From Prevotella sp. CAG:924 (GTDB lineage: Bacteria; Bacteroidota; Bacteroidia; Bacteroidales; Bacteroidaceae), in the NCBI GenBank assembly GCA_000431975.1, contig HF988421.1:1-14754 (forward strand): 14,754 bases of DNA, in the 5' to 3' direction. The first letter of the stretch is position 1, and every line of letters starts with the position of its first letter. The notes beneath the pieces were generated by a model that saw only the letters and a program-made list of their open reading frames with translations, did no database searches and was not told the origin of the DNA. The position numbers were made by a program, and so were the translations under genes. Of the stretch, positions 1 through 8,047 are shown piece after piece.

Positions 1-1
1 C

Positions 2-628
2 GGACTGGCCCAGGCGTTCATCCTCGGCGAGGAGTTCATCGGCAACGACAGCGTCTGCCTTGTCCTGGGCGACAACATCTTCCACGGTGCCGGCTTCACG
101 GCCCTGTTGAGAAACAGCGTGGCCAATGCCGAGCAGGAGGGGAAGGCCACGGTGTTCGGCTACTATGTGAACGATCCGGAACGCTATGGCGTGGCAGAGT
201 TTGACGCTGACGGCAACTGCCTGAGCATCGAGGAGAAGCCGGCCCATCCCAAGAGCAACTATGCCGTCGTGGGTCTTTACTTCTATCCCAACTCGGTGGT
301 GGAGATAGCCAAGAACATCAAGCCGTCGGCGCGCGGAGAGCTGGAGATCACGTCGGTGAACCAGGAATACCTGCAGCAGGGCCGGCTGAAGGTGGAGACC
401 TTGCAGCGCGGCTTCGCCTGGCTCGATACCGGCACGCACGACTCGCTGTCGGAGGCCAGCACCTTCATAGAGGTGATAGAGAAGCGGCAGGGCCTGAAGA
501 TCGCCTGTCTGGAGGAGATCGCCTACACGCACGGATGGATCACGAAAGAGCAGCTCATCGAGGATGCCAAGCCGATGCTGAAAAACAATTACGGTCAGTA
601 TCTGATGGATCTGGCCGAGGGAAAATAG
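2..628 (+). CDS. rfbA: Glucose-1-phosphate thymidylyltransferase (3' part)
   Basis: The gene enters from the left edge; 208 codons plus a TAG stop are visible, and roughly the first 85 residues are missing compared with the usual length of about 290. The enzyme joins glucose 1-phosphate and dTTP to give dTDP-glucose and pyrophosphate, the first step of dTDP-rhamnose and related deoxysugar synthesis in the cytoplasm. Numbering from the first visible codon, family motifs are GLAQAF (1-6), the metal/nucleotide-binding GDN (23-25), EEKP (77-80), NYAVVGLYFY (86-95), RGELEIT (111-117) and WLDTGTHDSL (140-149). All expected catalytic-core motifs of this part are intact. The TTG at 107 is an internal leucine codon and not a start. 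fmt begins 10 bp after the stop, so the two are probably co-transcribed, although their functions are unrelated. Whether rfbB, rfbC and rfbD lie upstream cannot be seen. Confidence 0.95.
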   Translation, partial: GLAQAFILGEEFIGNDSVCLVLGDNIFHGAGFTALLRNSVANAEQEGKATVFGYYVNDPERYGVAEFDADGNCLSIEEKPAHPKSNYAVVGLYFYPNSVVEIAKNIKPSARGELEITSVNQEYLQQGRLKVETLQRGFAWLDTGTHDSLSEASTFIEVIEKRQGLKIACLEEIAYTHGWITKEQLIEDAKPMLKNNYGQYLMDLAEGK

Positions 629-638
629 AACGACAATC

Positions 639-1682
639 ATGCAGAAACAGGATTTACGCATCATATTCATGGGTACCCCGGAGTTTGCGGTGGGTACCCT
701 CAGCCGTCTGGTGGAAGGCGGCTACAATGTAGTGGCTGTCGTGACACAGCCGGATAAGCCGGTGGGCCGTCATCAGGACGTGCTGCAGCCGTCGGAAGTG
801 AAGAAATACGCTGTTGCCCATGGCCTGCCCGTGCTCCAGCCGGTGAAGATGAAGGATCCGGCCTTCGTGGAAGAACTGGCCTCCTACAAAGCCGACTTGC
901 AGGTGGTCGTCGCCTTCCGCATGCTGCCGGAGGTGGTATGGGCGATGCCCCGGTTGGGCACGTTCAATGTCCATGCTGCCCTGCTGCCGCAGTATCGTGG
1001 TGCGGCGCCCATCAACTGGGCTGTCATCAACGGAGAGAAGGAGACTGGCGTGACCACCTTCTTTCTTGACCACGACATCGACACGGGCCGCATCATCCTG
1101 CAGAAGCATTTCCCCATTCCCGCGGAAGCCAATGTGGAATATGTCTACGACGGACTGATGAGGCTCGGAGCCGACGCCGCCATCGAGACGGTGGATAAGG
1201 TGCTGGCCCTTGACGACAGTGAGGGCCAGGCGTCTTACGACCAGATAGAGACGATCCCACAGGATGACCTCATCGCCGAGATGGCCAAGGCCAAGGGCAT
1301 CGCGCCGTCAGAGATCGTGCTCCATGGCGCCCCCAAGATCTTCAAGGATACCTGTCGGATCGACTGGAACCGGACAGCCCAGCAGGTGCACGACTTCATC
1401 CGTGGCCTCTCTCCCTATCCCGGAGCATGGACCACTCTCAGCCGGGAGGACGACAAGGCCGTGGTGGTGAAGATCTTCCGCTCGCACATCGAGGATCTCT
1501 CCGGGGAAGCGGCTTGCCGTCCCGGCGATGTGATCGCTTCCCGCGGTACGCTTGCCATTGCCTGTGCCGACACGTTGCTGTACATAGACGAGCTTCAGAT
1601 GGCAGGCAAGAAGCGGATGGACGTGAAGTCGTTCCTGAACGGTGTGCGCAATATCGGTGAGTATCAGGTAGTGGACGAATAA
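639..1682 (+). CDS. fmt: Methionyl-tRNA formyltransferase
   Basis: Fmt transfers a formyl group from 10-formyltetrahydrofolate to methionyl-initiator tRNA. The 347-residue protein has the family N-terminus RIIFMGTPEFAV (residues 7-18), the folate-binding stretch VHAALLPQYRGAAPINWA (111-128), and the expected catalytic residues N110, H112 and D148, matching N108, H110 and D146 in E. coli. The C-terminal tRNA-binding domain starts near APKIFKDTCRIDW (231-243). The ATG at 639 is chosen because it leaves a normal short lead before the MGTPEF motif. At 347 residues it is about 30 longer than E. coli Fmt; the extra length lies around residues 193-230, between the catalytic and C-terminal domains. 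No strong Shine-Dalgarno site precedes the start. It follows rfbA by 10 bp, and truA comes 72 bp after it. Confidence 0.96.
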   Translation: MQKQDLRIIFMGTPEFAVGTLSRLVEGGYNVVAVVTQPDKPVGRHQDVLQPSEVKKYAVAHGLPVLQPVKMKDPAFVEELASYKADLQVVVAFRMLPEVVWAMPRLGTFNVHAALLPQYRGAAPINWAVINGEKETGVTTFFLDHDIDTGRIILQKHFPIPAEANVEYVYDGLMRLGADAAIETVDKVLALDDSEGQASYDQIETIPQDDLIAEMAKAKGIAPSEIVLHGAPKIFKDTCRIDWNRTAQQVHDFIRGLSPYPGAWTTLSREDDKAVVVKIFRSHIEDLSGEAACRPGDVIASRGTLAIACADTLLYIDELQMAGKKRMDVKSFLNGVRNIGEYQVVDE

Positions 1683-1754
1683 ATAAATACATCGCCTGAA
1701 GTGTTTCCATGAGCCGTGGGGCCATCTGCCGCCCGTGGATGTAATCATAAGAAT

Positions 1755-2534
1755 ATGCGCTATTTAGCTACGATACGTTTTGACGGCACCGCCTATCATG
1801 GCTGGCAGATCCAGCCCAACGGCATGTCGATACAGGAGAAGGTGCAGCAGTGCCTCTCCCTTCTGCTCCGCCAGCCCGTAGAGGTGGTAGGCGCCGGCCG
1901 TACCGATGCCGGTGTGCACGCCCGTGAGCTGCCCTGTCATTTTGACTATCCGCAGGCTTCCCCCGCCTCGGAGGAGGGGCAGGACAGCGCCTCGTGTGAG
2001 GAAGAGGCGTTAGACACCGCACAGCTCTGCTACCGGCTCAACCGCGTCCTGCCGGCAGACATCAGTTGCACGCGGATCAGCCGGGTGGCCGACGATCTCC
2101 ACGCCCGTTTCTCTGCCAGGCGGCGCACCTACCGCTACTTCATCCATACGGAGAAGGACCCCTTTGAGCGCCATTTCTCTGTCGAGACGCACTGGCCGCT
2201 CGATTTCGACCTCATGAATGAGGGGGCGCAATGGCTGACGACGGTGAAGGACTTCCGTGCGTTCTGCAAGGCTGGTGCCGACGTGAAGACGACGCTGTGC
2301 GAGGTCTATGCGGCGAGGTGGGTGCAGACCGGCGACCACGACTACTATTTCGAGATAGCGGCCAACCGGTTTCTCCGCAACATGGTGCGGGCAACGGTGG
2401 GCACGCTGATGGAGCTGGGACGCCATCGCATCACGCTGGAGCAGTTGAAGGACATCGTGCTCCGGGGCAGCCGCAGCGATGCCGGAGAGTCGATGCCGGC
2501 GAAGGGACTGTTCCTGTGGAGCGTGGAATATTGA
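1755..2534 (+). CDS. truA: tRNA pseudouridine(38-40) synthase TruA
   Basis: TruA converts uridines 38-40 of the tRNA anticodon arm to pseudouridine. The 259-residue protein starts MRYLATIRFDGTAYHGWQ, the normal family N-terminus. An in-frame ATG at 1716 would add 13 residues that match nothing expected, so 1755 is preferred. The catalytic aspartate is D51 in GAGRTDAGVHA (46-56). Further signature stretches are FSARRRTYRYFIH (119-131), DFRAFCKAG (166-174), FLRNMVRATVGTLMELG (206-222) and the C-terminal MPAKGLFLWSVEY. An acidic, low-complexity stretch at about 66-88, rich in S, E and D, replaces a much shorter segment of E. coli TruA just after the catalytic loop and is probably a surface insertion. 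The gene is probably in one transcription unit with rfbA and fmt. Confidence 0.95.
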   Translation: MRYLATIRFDGTAYHGWQIQPNGMSIQEKVQQCLSLLLRQPVEVVGAGRTDAGVHARELPCHFDYPQASPASEEGQDSASCEEEALDTAQLCYRLNRVLPADISCTRISRVADDLHARFSARRRTYRYFIHTEKDPFERHFSVETHWPLDFDLMNEGAQWLTTVKDFRAFCKAGADVKTTLCEVYAARWVQTGDHDYYFEIAANRFLRNMVRATVGTLMELGRHRITLEQLKDIVLRGSRSDAGESMPAKGLFLWSVEY

Positions 2535-2611
2535 CTCCCAACCGGGTACATCCGATTGAGATGAGGCCGTCGGGAAGTCGGAGGACATGGACGTGTCTGA
2601 ACCGACGGCGG

Positions 2612-2646
2612 ATGGCAGGCTGCACGAAGGAGTTGCGGCCTGCCGT
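2612..2646 (+). other. Stable hairpin downstream of truA
   Basis: ATGGCAGGCTGC (2612-2623) pairs with GCGGCCTGCCGT (2635-2646) over 12 positions, two of them G-T wobbles, around an 11-nt loop. No T tract follows, so it is not a classical intrinsic terminator. It lies 78 bp after truA and 65 bp before the transporter gene, and may act as a 3' RNA-stabilising or attenuating structure. The rest of 2535-2710 shows only a weak -7-like TATCTTTC at 2690-2697 (last base off consensus, no well-spaced -33), a doubtful promoter for the transporter. Confidence 0.4.
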
Positions 2647-2710
2647 GTCGTGTGGTGATCAGTAACTCATTTTTAGACCAATTAAAACATATCTTTCAGG
2701 ATAAATCATC

Positions 2711-3628
2711 ATGTGGTTGATATTAGCATTCTTATCTGCCGCCTTGCTCGGCTTCTACGATTCGTTTAAGAAAAAGTCGCTGACGGGCAATGCCGTCATC
2801 CCTGTATTGCTTCTCAATACGGTGTTCTCTTCCTTGATCTTCCTTCCGCTCATCATCCTGTCGGCGACGACCGACGTGCTCGATGGGTCGATCTTCCATG
2901 TCGCTTCCGGCGGATGGGAGACACACAAGTATATCTTGTTGAAGAGCTGCATCGTGCTGTCCAGCTGGCTTCTGGGCTATTTCGGAATGAAGCATCTGCC
3001 CCTCACCCTTGTCGGACCGATCAATGCCACGCGTCCGGTGATGACCCTTGTCGGCGCCATGCTGGTCTATGGCGAGATGCTCAACGGCTGGCAATGGGCG
3101 GGTGTGGCCCTGGCAGTCACCTCTTTCTTCCTCTTGTCGCTGTCGGGCAAGAAGGAGGGCATCCGGTTTGCGCACAACCGGTGGATCTGGGCGATCATAG
3201 GGGCCGCCGTCCTGGGTGCCGTCTCCGGCCTTTACGACAAATATCTGATGGCCTCGCCGGCAGACGGTGGCGTGGGACTCGACCGCATGGCCGTGCAGAG
3301 CTGGTATAACATCTATCAGATGGGCATGATGATCGCCATGCTCCTGCTGCTGTGGATGCCTGTCCGGCATAAGACGACACCTTTTCATTGGAACTGGGCG
3401 ATCATCGGCATCAGCATCTTTCTTTGTGCTGCCGACTTCGTCTATTTCTATGCCCTCAGCCTTCCCGGCGCGATGATCTCCATCGTCTCGATGGTCCGCC
3501 GCGGCTCCGTGCTGGTGAGCTTCGGCTTCGGTGCCCTCGTCTTCAAGGAGCACAACCTTAAGGCCAAGGCCATCGACCTGGCACTGGTACTGTTGGGAAT
3601 GGTGTGCCTGTATATCGGAAGCCGCTGA
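2711..3628 (+). CDS. EamA/DMT-superfamily transporter
   Basis: An inner-membrane protein of 305 residues with about ten hydrophobic helices, the size and layout of the EamA (DUF6) drug/metabolite transporter superfamily. The two halves look like the usual internal duplication: FYDSFKKKSL near residues 15-24 corresponds to LYDKYLM near 174-180, each just after the first helix of its half. Helices can be seen at about 2-18, 28-50, 76-92, 109-120, 127-145, 158-175, 198-216, 227-249, 266-278 and 286-302. The substrate cannot be read from the sequence; members of the superfamily move amino acids, nucleosides, sugars or drugs. The ATG at 2711 places the first helix right at the N-terminus, as usual. 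Its position between truA and dapA does not identify a substrate, and a link to lysine or diaminopimelate export would be speculation. Confidence 0.88.
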   Translation: MWLILAFLSAALLGFYDSFKKKSLTGNAVIPVLLLNTVFSSLIFLPLIILSATTDVLDGSIFHVASGGWETHKYILLKSCIVLSSWLLGYFGMKHLPLTLVGPINATRPVMTLVGAMLVYGEMLNGWQWAGVALAVTSFFLLSLSGKKEGIRFAHNRWIWAIIGAAVLGAVSGLYDKYLMASPADGGVGLDRMAVQSWYNIYQMGMMIAMLLLLWMPVRHKTTPFHWNWAIIGISIFLCAADFVYFYALSLPGAMISIVSMVRRGSVLVSFGFGALVFKEHNLKAKAIDLALVLLGMVCLYIGSR

Positions 3629-3687
3629 ACGGGATAATTCGTCTGAGGAGCATACCCTATCGTTGAAGTTAAAAATATGATAAAACT

Positions 3688-3718
3688 TTTGAGGATTGAA
3701 ACTTAATATGTATCTTTG
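3688..3718 (+). promoter_or_regulatory. dapA promoter, Bacteroidota type
   Basis: TTTG at 3688-3691 (-33 element) and TATCTTTG at 3711-3718 (-7 element, exact match to TAnnTTTG) are separated by 19 bp. Transcription should begin around 3724, giving a leader of about 20 nt before the dapA ATG at 3744. The surroundings are AT-rich compared with the flanking genes. This suggests that dapA is transcribed separately from the upstream transporter gene. Confidence 0.8.
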
Positions 3719-3743
3719 CAGTTAAAGTGTAATAATAAGGACT

Positions 3744-4631
3744 ATGTCGAATAATATTTTTCACGGATTGGGTATCGCCCTCATCACTCCGTTTACAGAC
3801 TCTGGTGAAGTAGACTATCCGGCGCTGAAGCGTCTGTTAGAGTATCAATTGGACAACGGCGCAGACTTTCTTTGCATCTTGGCAACGACGGCCGAGACCC
3901 CTTGTCTGACCCGTGAGGAGAAGGATAAGATCACGGCTCTCGTCAAGGAAGTTGTAAAAGGCCGCATTCCGATCTTGAAATATTGCGGAGGCAACAACAC
4001 GGCCGCCGTCATCGAGGAGATGAAGTCGACCGACTGGACGGGTATTGACGGTATCCTTTCGATCTGTCCTTATTATAATAAGCCTTCTCAGGAAGGACTC
4101 TATCAGCATTTCAAGGCCATCGCCGCCGAGAGTCCGTTGCCCCTCGTGCTCTATAACGTGCCGGGCCGTACAGGCGTGAACATGAAGGCGGAGACCACCG
4201 TGCGTCTTGCCAAGGACTGTCCCAACATCGTTGCCATCAAGGAGGCGTCGGGAAGCCTGGAGCAGGTGGACGAGATCATCAAGAACAAGCCCGACGGCTT
4301 TGAGGTGATCAGTGGTGACGACGCTCTCACGTCCCCGATGATAGCCAGTGGCGCGGTGGGTGTGATCTCGGTGATCGGCAATGCCCTTCCCAAGGAGTTC
4401 TCACGGATGATCCGTCTGGAGTTCAACGGCGAATATGAGCCGGCACGCAAGATCCATCATAAGTTCACCGAGCTTTACAGCCTTCTCTTCGTCGACGGCA
4501 ATCCTGCCGGTGTGAAGGCCCTGCTCAACGACATGGGCATGATCGAGAACCGTCTGCGCCTTCCCCTCGTACCGACAAAGATCGAGACGAAGCAGAAGAT
4601 GGCGGAGATTCTTCATTCTTTCCGATTCTGA
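3744..4631 (+). CDS. dapA: 4-hydroxy-tetrahydrodipicolinate synthase
   Basis: DapA condenses pyruvate with aspartate semialdehyde, the first committed step towards diaminopimelate and lysine, in the cytoplasm. The 295-residue protein is full length for this class I aldolase (TIM barrel). The Schiff-base lysine is K166 in AIKEASG (164-170). The other catalytic residues are in place: the paired threonines T48/T49 in LATTAETP, Y111 in PYYNKPSQEGLYQHF, and Y137 and R142 in LYNVPGRTG. The usual GTTGES motif reads ATTAET, a variant I recall from Bacteroidota DapA proteins. The start is backed by the promoter just upstream and by AAGGA a few bases before the ATG. A strong hairpin terminator follows 36 bp after the stop. 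Confidence 0.97.
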   Translation: MSNNIFHGLGIALITPFTDSGEVDYPALKRLLEYQLDNGADFLCILATTAETPCLTREEKDKITALVKEVVKGRIPILKYCGGNNTAAVIEEMKSTDWTGIDGILSICPYYNKPSQEGLYQHFKAIAAESPLPLVLYNVPGRTGVNMKAETTVRLAKDCPNIVAIKEASGSLEQVDEIIKNKPDGFEVISGDDALTSPMIASGAVGVISVIGNALPKEFSRMIRLEFNGEYEPARKIHHKFTELYSLLFVDGNPAGVKALLNDMGMIENRLRLPLVPTKIETKQKMAEILHSFRF

Positions 4632-4667
4632 ATCAAAATCACACAATCAACCGATAATCATTAAAAA

Positions 4668-4699
4668 GCCCGGAGCATCGCTGATGCCCCGGGCCTTTT
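4668..4699. terminator. Bidirectional intrinsic terminator
   Basis: GCCCGGAGCAT (4668-4678) and ATGCCCCGGGC (4684-4694) form an 11-bp stem with one A-C mismatch and a 5-nt loop (CGCTG). Five A's precede it (4663-4667) and, after one C, four T's follow it (4696-4699), so it can stop transcription in both directions. It sits between the convergent dapA (+) and ABC permease (-) genes. Confidence 0.85.
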
Positions 4700-4728
4700 C
4701 GTTTCTTACTTCTTGATCTGAGGTGTCG

Positions 4729-5967
4729 TTATTCGTAGCGTATGGCTTCGATGGGATCGAGGCGTGCGGCCTTCTTGGCAGGATACCATCCGAAGAACAC
4801 ACCGGTGAAGGTGCAGACGGCGAAGCTCATGATGATGCTCCAGGGCTGTATGTAGATGGGCCAGTGGGCGATGAACTTTACGGCATAGGACGATCCGATG
4901 CCGAGCAGTACGCCGATGATGCCTCCCGTGACGCTCAGCATCACCGCCTCGATGAGGAACTGGTTGAGGATGTCGATGCCGCGGGCGCCGACGCTCATGC
5001 GGAGACCGATCTCACGCGTGCGCTCTGTCACGCTCACATACATGATGTTCATGATGCCGATGCCGCCGACGATGAGCGAGATGCCTGCCACACATCCCAG
5101 CAGGATCGTCATCATGTCGGTCGTTGAGTTCATCATAGACGAGAGCTCTTCCTGTGAGCGGATGTTGAAGTCGTCCTCATCGGCCTCCGTCGTGTCGGTG
5201 GCGTCTTTCAGCTTATGGGTCTTCCGCAGGATGGAGGTGATCTGGGCTACGGCCTTGTCGGTCAGATCCTCCGTGAGGGCGGAGCAGACGATGCCGCCCA
5301 GATAAGTCTGTGCGAGGATACGCTTCATCACGGTGGTGTAGGGAGCCAGTACGAGGTCGTCCTGGTCCATGCCCATGGAGTTGTAGCCTTTCTTCTTCAA
5401 TACTCCCACCACACGGAAGGGAATGGAGTTGAAACGCACCACCTTGCCCACCGGGTCACTGCCGTCGGGGAACAGATAGTCGACCACCGTCTGACCAAGG
5501 ATGCACACCTTGGCGCTCGTCTTGATGTCCTGCTCGGTGAACATCTCGCCGTCGGCGACAGTGAGCTGTCGGATTTCCAGATAGTCTTGATTGACGCCAT
5601 AGATCGTTGACTGCTCGTTGTTGGAGCCGTAGATCCATTGGCCGCTGCTCGTCACGGTGGGCGAGATGGCCTTGATATAGTTGCACTCGTCCTTGATACT
5701 GGTGAAGTCGGTCAGCTTCAGCGTCTCCATGGAGGAGGCGTCCTGGCGCACGCCTCCCCGCATGTCGGCTCCCGGCGAGATCATGATCATGTTGGAGCCC
5801 ATCTCGGCGATGTTGGCCTGGATGCTGCGCTTCGATCCCTGGCCGATGGCGAGCATCGTGATCACCGAGGCTACGCCGATGATGATGCCGAGGGCCGTGA
5901 GGAACGACCGCATCTTGTTGGCCGCGATGGCACGAAGGGCGATCTTGAAAAGATTGGTATAGTTCAT
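4729..5967 (-). CDS. MacB-type ABC transporter permease
   Basis: An inner-membrane permease of 412 residues in the MacB/FtsX (type VII ABC) family. It has one N-terminal transmembrane helix (about 20-42, in NKMRSFLTALGIIIGVASV), a large periplasmic core domain (about 45-280) and three C-terminal helices (about 285-312, 340-363, 376-396). The cytoplasmic coupling segment TERTREIGLRMSVGAR (314-329) and the terminal DPIEAIRYE (404-412) are hallmarks of the family. In such mechanotransmission systems ATP hydrolysis in the cytoplasm moves the periplasmic domain, pushing substrate from the periplasm through a TolC-type channel. Here the ATPase is a separate protein, encoded just upstream with a 3-bp gap, unlike E. 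coli MacB where the two are fused. The substrate (antibiotic, peptide or lipid) cannot be told. Confidence 0.92.
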   Translation of the reverse strand: MNYTNLFKIALRAIAANKMRSFLTALGIIIGVASVITMLAIGQGSKRSIQANIAEMGSNMIMISPGADMRGGVRQDASSMETLKLTDFTSIKDECNYIKAISPTVTSSGQWIYGSNNEQSTIYGVNQDYLEIRQLTVADGEMFTEQDIKTSAKVCILGQTVVDYLFPDGSDPVGKVVRFNSIPFRVVGVLKKKGYNSMGMDQDDLVLAPYTTVMKRILAQTYLGGIVCSALTEDLTDKAVAQITSILRKTHKLKDATDTTEADEDDFNIRSQEELSSMMNSTTDMMTILLGCVAGISLIVGGIGIMNIMYVSVTERTREIGLRMSVGARGIDILNQFLIEAVMLSVTGGIIGVLLGIGSSYAVKFIAHWPIYIQPWSIIMSFAVCTFTGVFFGWYPAKKAARLDPIEAIRYE

Positions 5968-5970
5968 AGC

Positions 5971-6798
5971 TTATTCGTCTGATGAAGGAGGCAGGGCGGC
6001 GAGTCCTTCGGCCGCCGACTGCACATTGTAGTTGATTTCATCGCTGATCACGTGTCCGTCGCGCAGCTGGATGTTGCGCGAGGAGTAGTGGGCGATATCG
6101 GGGTTGTGGGTGACGAAGATGATCGTGCGTCCCTCGGCATGGAGCTTCTGGAACAGCACGAGGATCTCGAAGCTGGTGCGCGTGTCGAGATTGCCGGTAG
6201 CCTCGTCGGCGAGGATCACGGCAGGGTCGTTGACCAGGGCGCGCGCGATGGCCACACGCTGCATCTGTCCGCCTGACATCTGATTGCTCTTGTGGTAGAG
6301 CCGCTCACCGAGGCCGACGGCCATGAGGGCGTTGATGGCCCGCTGCTTCCGTTCGGCAGTAGAGATGTCGGGACGGTACATCAGGGGCAGCTCGACATTC
6401 TCCACGCTCGTGGTCTTCGGCAGCAGGTTGTAGTTCTGGAAGATGAAGCCGATCTTACGGTTGCGGAGGATGGCGCGCTGTGAATTGGACATCTTACGTA
6501 CTGATACGCCGTCGAGATAGTATTCGCCGCTCGAGGGGGTGTCGAGGCAGCCCAGCTGGTTGAGCAGCGTCGACTTGCCTGAGCCCGACTTACCCATGAT
6601 GGTGACAAACTCGCCCTCGTAGATCTTGAAGGAGATGCCGCGGAGCGCATGCACCGTCTCGTCGCCCACCATGAAGTCGCGGCGGACATCGTCGAGCTCG
6701 ATGACAACCTTGCGGCTGTCGCCTCCTGTCTCCGACGGGTCGGCCTCGCCGGGTTGGGGACGGGTGTATATCTTTCTATGATTGTTTGCTTCTGTCAT
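5971..6798 (-). CDS. ABC transporter ATP-binding protein, MacB/LolD type
   Basis: A 275-residue ATPase that would power the adjacent permease. With the ATG at 6798 as residue 1, it has Walker A GKSGSGKS (69-76), Q-loop Q121 in IFQNYNLLP, signature SGGQMQR (175-181), Walker B VILADEATGNLD (194-205) and H-loop H231 in VTHNPD. The DEATGNLD wording and the length of the core match the LolD/MacB subgroup. An in-frame ATG at 6867 would overlap the adaptor gene by 50 bp and add an unusual arginine/proline-rich stretch. The 6798 start is preferred because it leaves a 19-bp gap and has AGAGG about 9 bp upstream. About 30 extra residues precede the ABC core and about 20 follow it, both poorly conserved in appearance. 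Confidence 0.94.
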   Translation of the reverse strand: MTEANNHRKIYTRPQPGEADPSETGGDSRKVVIELDDVRRDFMVGDETVHALRGISFKIYEGEFVTIMGKSGSGKSTLLNQLGCLDTPSSGEYYLDGVSVRKMSNSQRAILRNRKIGFIFQNYNLLPKTTSVENVELPLMYRPDISTAERKQRAINALMAVGLGERLYHKSNQMSGGQMQRVAIARALVNDPAVILADEATGNLDTRTSFEILVLFQKLHAEGRTIIFVTHNPDIAHYSSRNIQLRDGHVISDEINYNVQSAAEGLAALPPSSDE

Positions 6799-6817
6799 AG
6801 CTGATTTCCTCTCATGT

Positions 6818-8047
6818 TTATTTCTTGTCGTTCTTGTGGGGACCGGGAGCAAACGGACTGGACTCACCTCCGGAGGGTGCGTCGGCCGGCTCGTCAGGGG
6901 TCGTCACCTTCAGTTCGGAAATGATCTGTTGTCCCGATTTCAGGCCGCTCAGGATCTGTGTGTGCGTGCCGTCGGTCATGCCGATGCTGACGGGGATGGC
7001 CTTTACCGTATTGCCTTCCACCACCCATACTTTGTTCTTGCCGTTGCAGTCGACGATCTTCTTGGAGCCGACGGTCTCCTTGGTCGGCGTGAAGCGCAGG
7101 GCCTTGTTGGTCACGCTGAGCACGCCGCTCTTCTCGGCCGTGAAGATCGTCACGCTGGCCGTGAGGCCCGGCTTCAGCTTCAGGTCGTCGTTGGGAGCGG
7201 TGATGACCACCTTGTAGGTGACCACATTGTTGGAGGTCGTCGATTTCAGACGCACCTGCTTGACGGTTCCCTCGAAGACATCGTCGGGATAGGCGTCGAC
7301 GGTGAAGGTGACATGCTCTCCCTCAGACACGCCGCTGATGTCCGCCTCGTCGACATCGGCGATCACCTCCATGTCCTTCAGGTCTTGTGCGATGATGAAG
7401 AGCTGAGGGGTGTTGAAGCTGGCAGCGACGGTCTGGCCTTCCGACACACTCTTCGAGAGCACGATACCGTCGATGGGCGAGGTGATGGTGGCATATCCGA
7501 TGTTGGTCTGTGCGGTGCTCACCTGCTGCTGTGCGGAGATGATGGCCTGCTTGCCGGTGGCCACCTGGTCGATGGCCTGCTTGTAGGTGAGGTAGGCGTT
7601 CTCATAGTCGTCGGCCGATACCAGTCCTTTCTTGTAGAGCGTCTGGTAGCGCTTGTAGTTGGCGGTCTGGTATTTCAGGTTGGCTTGGTAGCTCTGGAGG
7701 TTGGCCCGCGCCGATGCCAGCTCGGCCTTGGCGGAGTTCAGGGTAGCGTTGAGGTTCGACTTGTCGAGCTCGGCCAGGAGCTGTCCCTTCTTCACATAGC
7801 TGTTGTAGTCTACGTAGATCTTGCTCACGATACCGGAGATCTGGGTACCGACGGTATCGCAGATAACGGGTTCTACCGTACCGGTGGCAGTGATGCTGTT
7901 CTGGATGGTGGCGGGACCTACCTTCTCAAACGAGAAGCTCACTTCCTCTTTCGTTCCTGAACAGCGGGAGAGCAGCCATCCGGCAATGGCCAGTACAACG
8001 AGAACGATGACGATGTACCATACTTTGCTAATCTTCTTGATTTTCAT
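6818..8047 (-). CDS. Periplasmic adaptor subunit, MacA/HlyD family
   Basis: A 409-residue membrane-fusion protein that would bridge the ABC permease and the outer-membrane channel. It has a basic start and one membrane anchor (about 10-27). The first biotinyl-lipoyl half is near 59-98 (TVEPVICDTVGTQISGIVSK and a following KKGQLLAELD). A long alpha-helical hairpin spans about 99-180, rich in A, Q, K and Y, with the tip near KKGLVSADDYE. The second lipoyl half is at ATITSPIDGIVLSKSVSEGQ (186-205), followed by beta-barrel and membrane-proximal domains. The C-terminus (about 385-409) is a proline- and glycine-rich tail. The cysteine at position 29 follows SR and does not form a proper lipobox, so I take the protein to be helix-anchored. 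The ATG at 8047 follows an AT-rich leader. Confidence 0.92.
   Translation of the reverse strand: MKIKKISKVWYIVIVLVVLAIAGWLLSRCSGTKEEVSFSFEKVGPATIQNSITATGTVEPVICDTVGTQISGIVSKIYVDYNSYVKKGQLLAELDKSNLNATLNSAKAELASARANLQSYQANLKYQTANYKRYQTLYKKGLVSADDYENAYLTYKQAIDQVATGKQAIISAQQQVSTAQTNIGYATITSPIDGIVLSKSVSEGQTVAASFNTPQLFIIAQDLKDMEVIADVDEADISGVSEGEHVTFTVDAYPDDVFEGTVKQVRLKSTTSNNVVTYKVVITAPNDDLKLKPGLTASVTIFTAEKSGVLSVTNKALRFTPTKETVGSKKIVDCNGKNKVWVVEGNTVKAIPVSIGMTDGTHTQILSGLKSGQQIISELKVTTPDEPADAPSGGESSPFAPGPHKNDKK

Noticed and set aside
1716..1754. Upstream in-frame ATG for truA
   Set aside because: It adds 13 residues unlike any TruA N-terminus; the ATG at 1755 gives the standard one.
6799..6867. Upstream in-frame ATG for the ABC ATPase
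   Set aside because: It would overlap the adaptor coding region by 50 bp and add an atypical arginine/proline-rich stretch; the start at 6798 has a Shine-Dalgarno-like AGAGG.
6782..7960. Open frame of 392 codons on the + strand
   Set aside because: Antisense to the adaptor gene, whose - strand product has lipoyl and coiled-coil motifs; the antisense product matches no family that I know.
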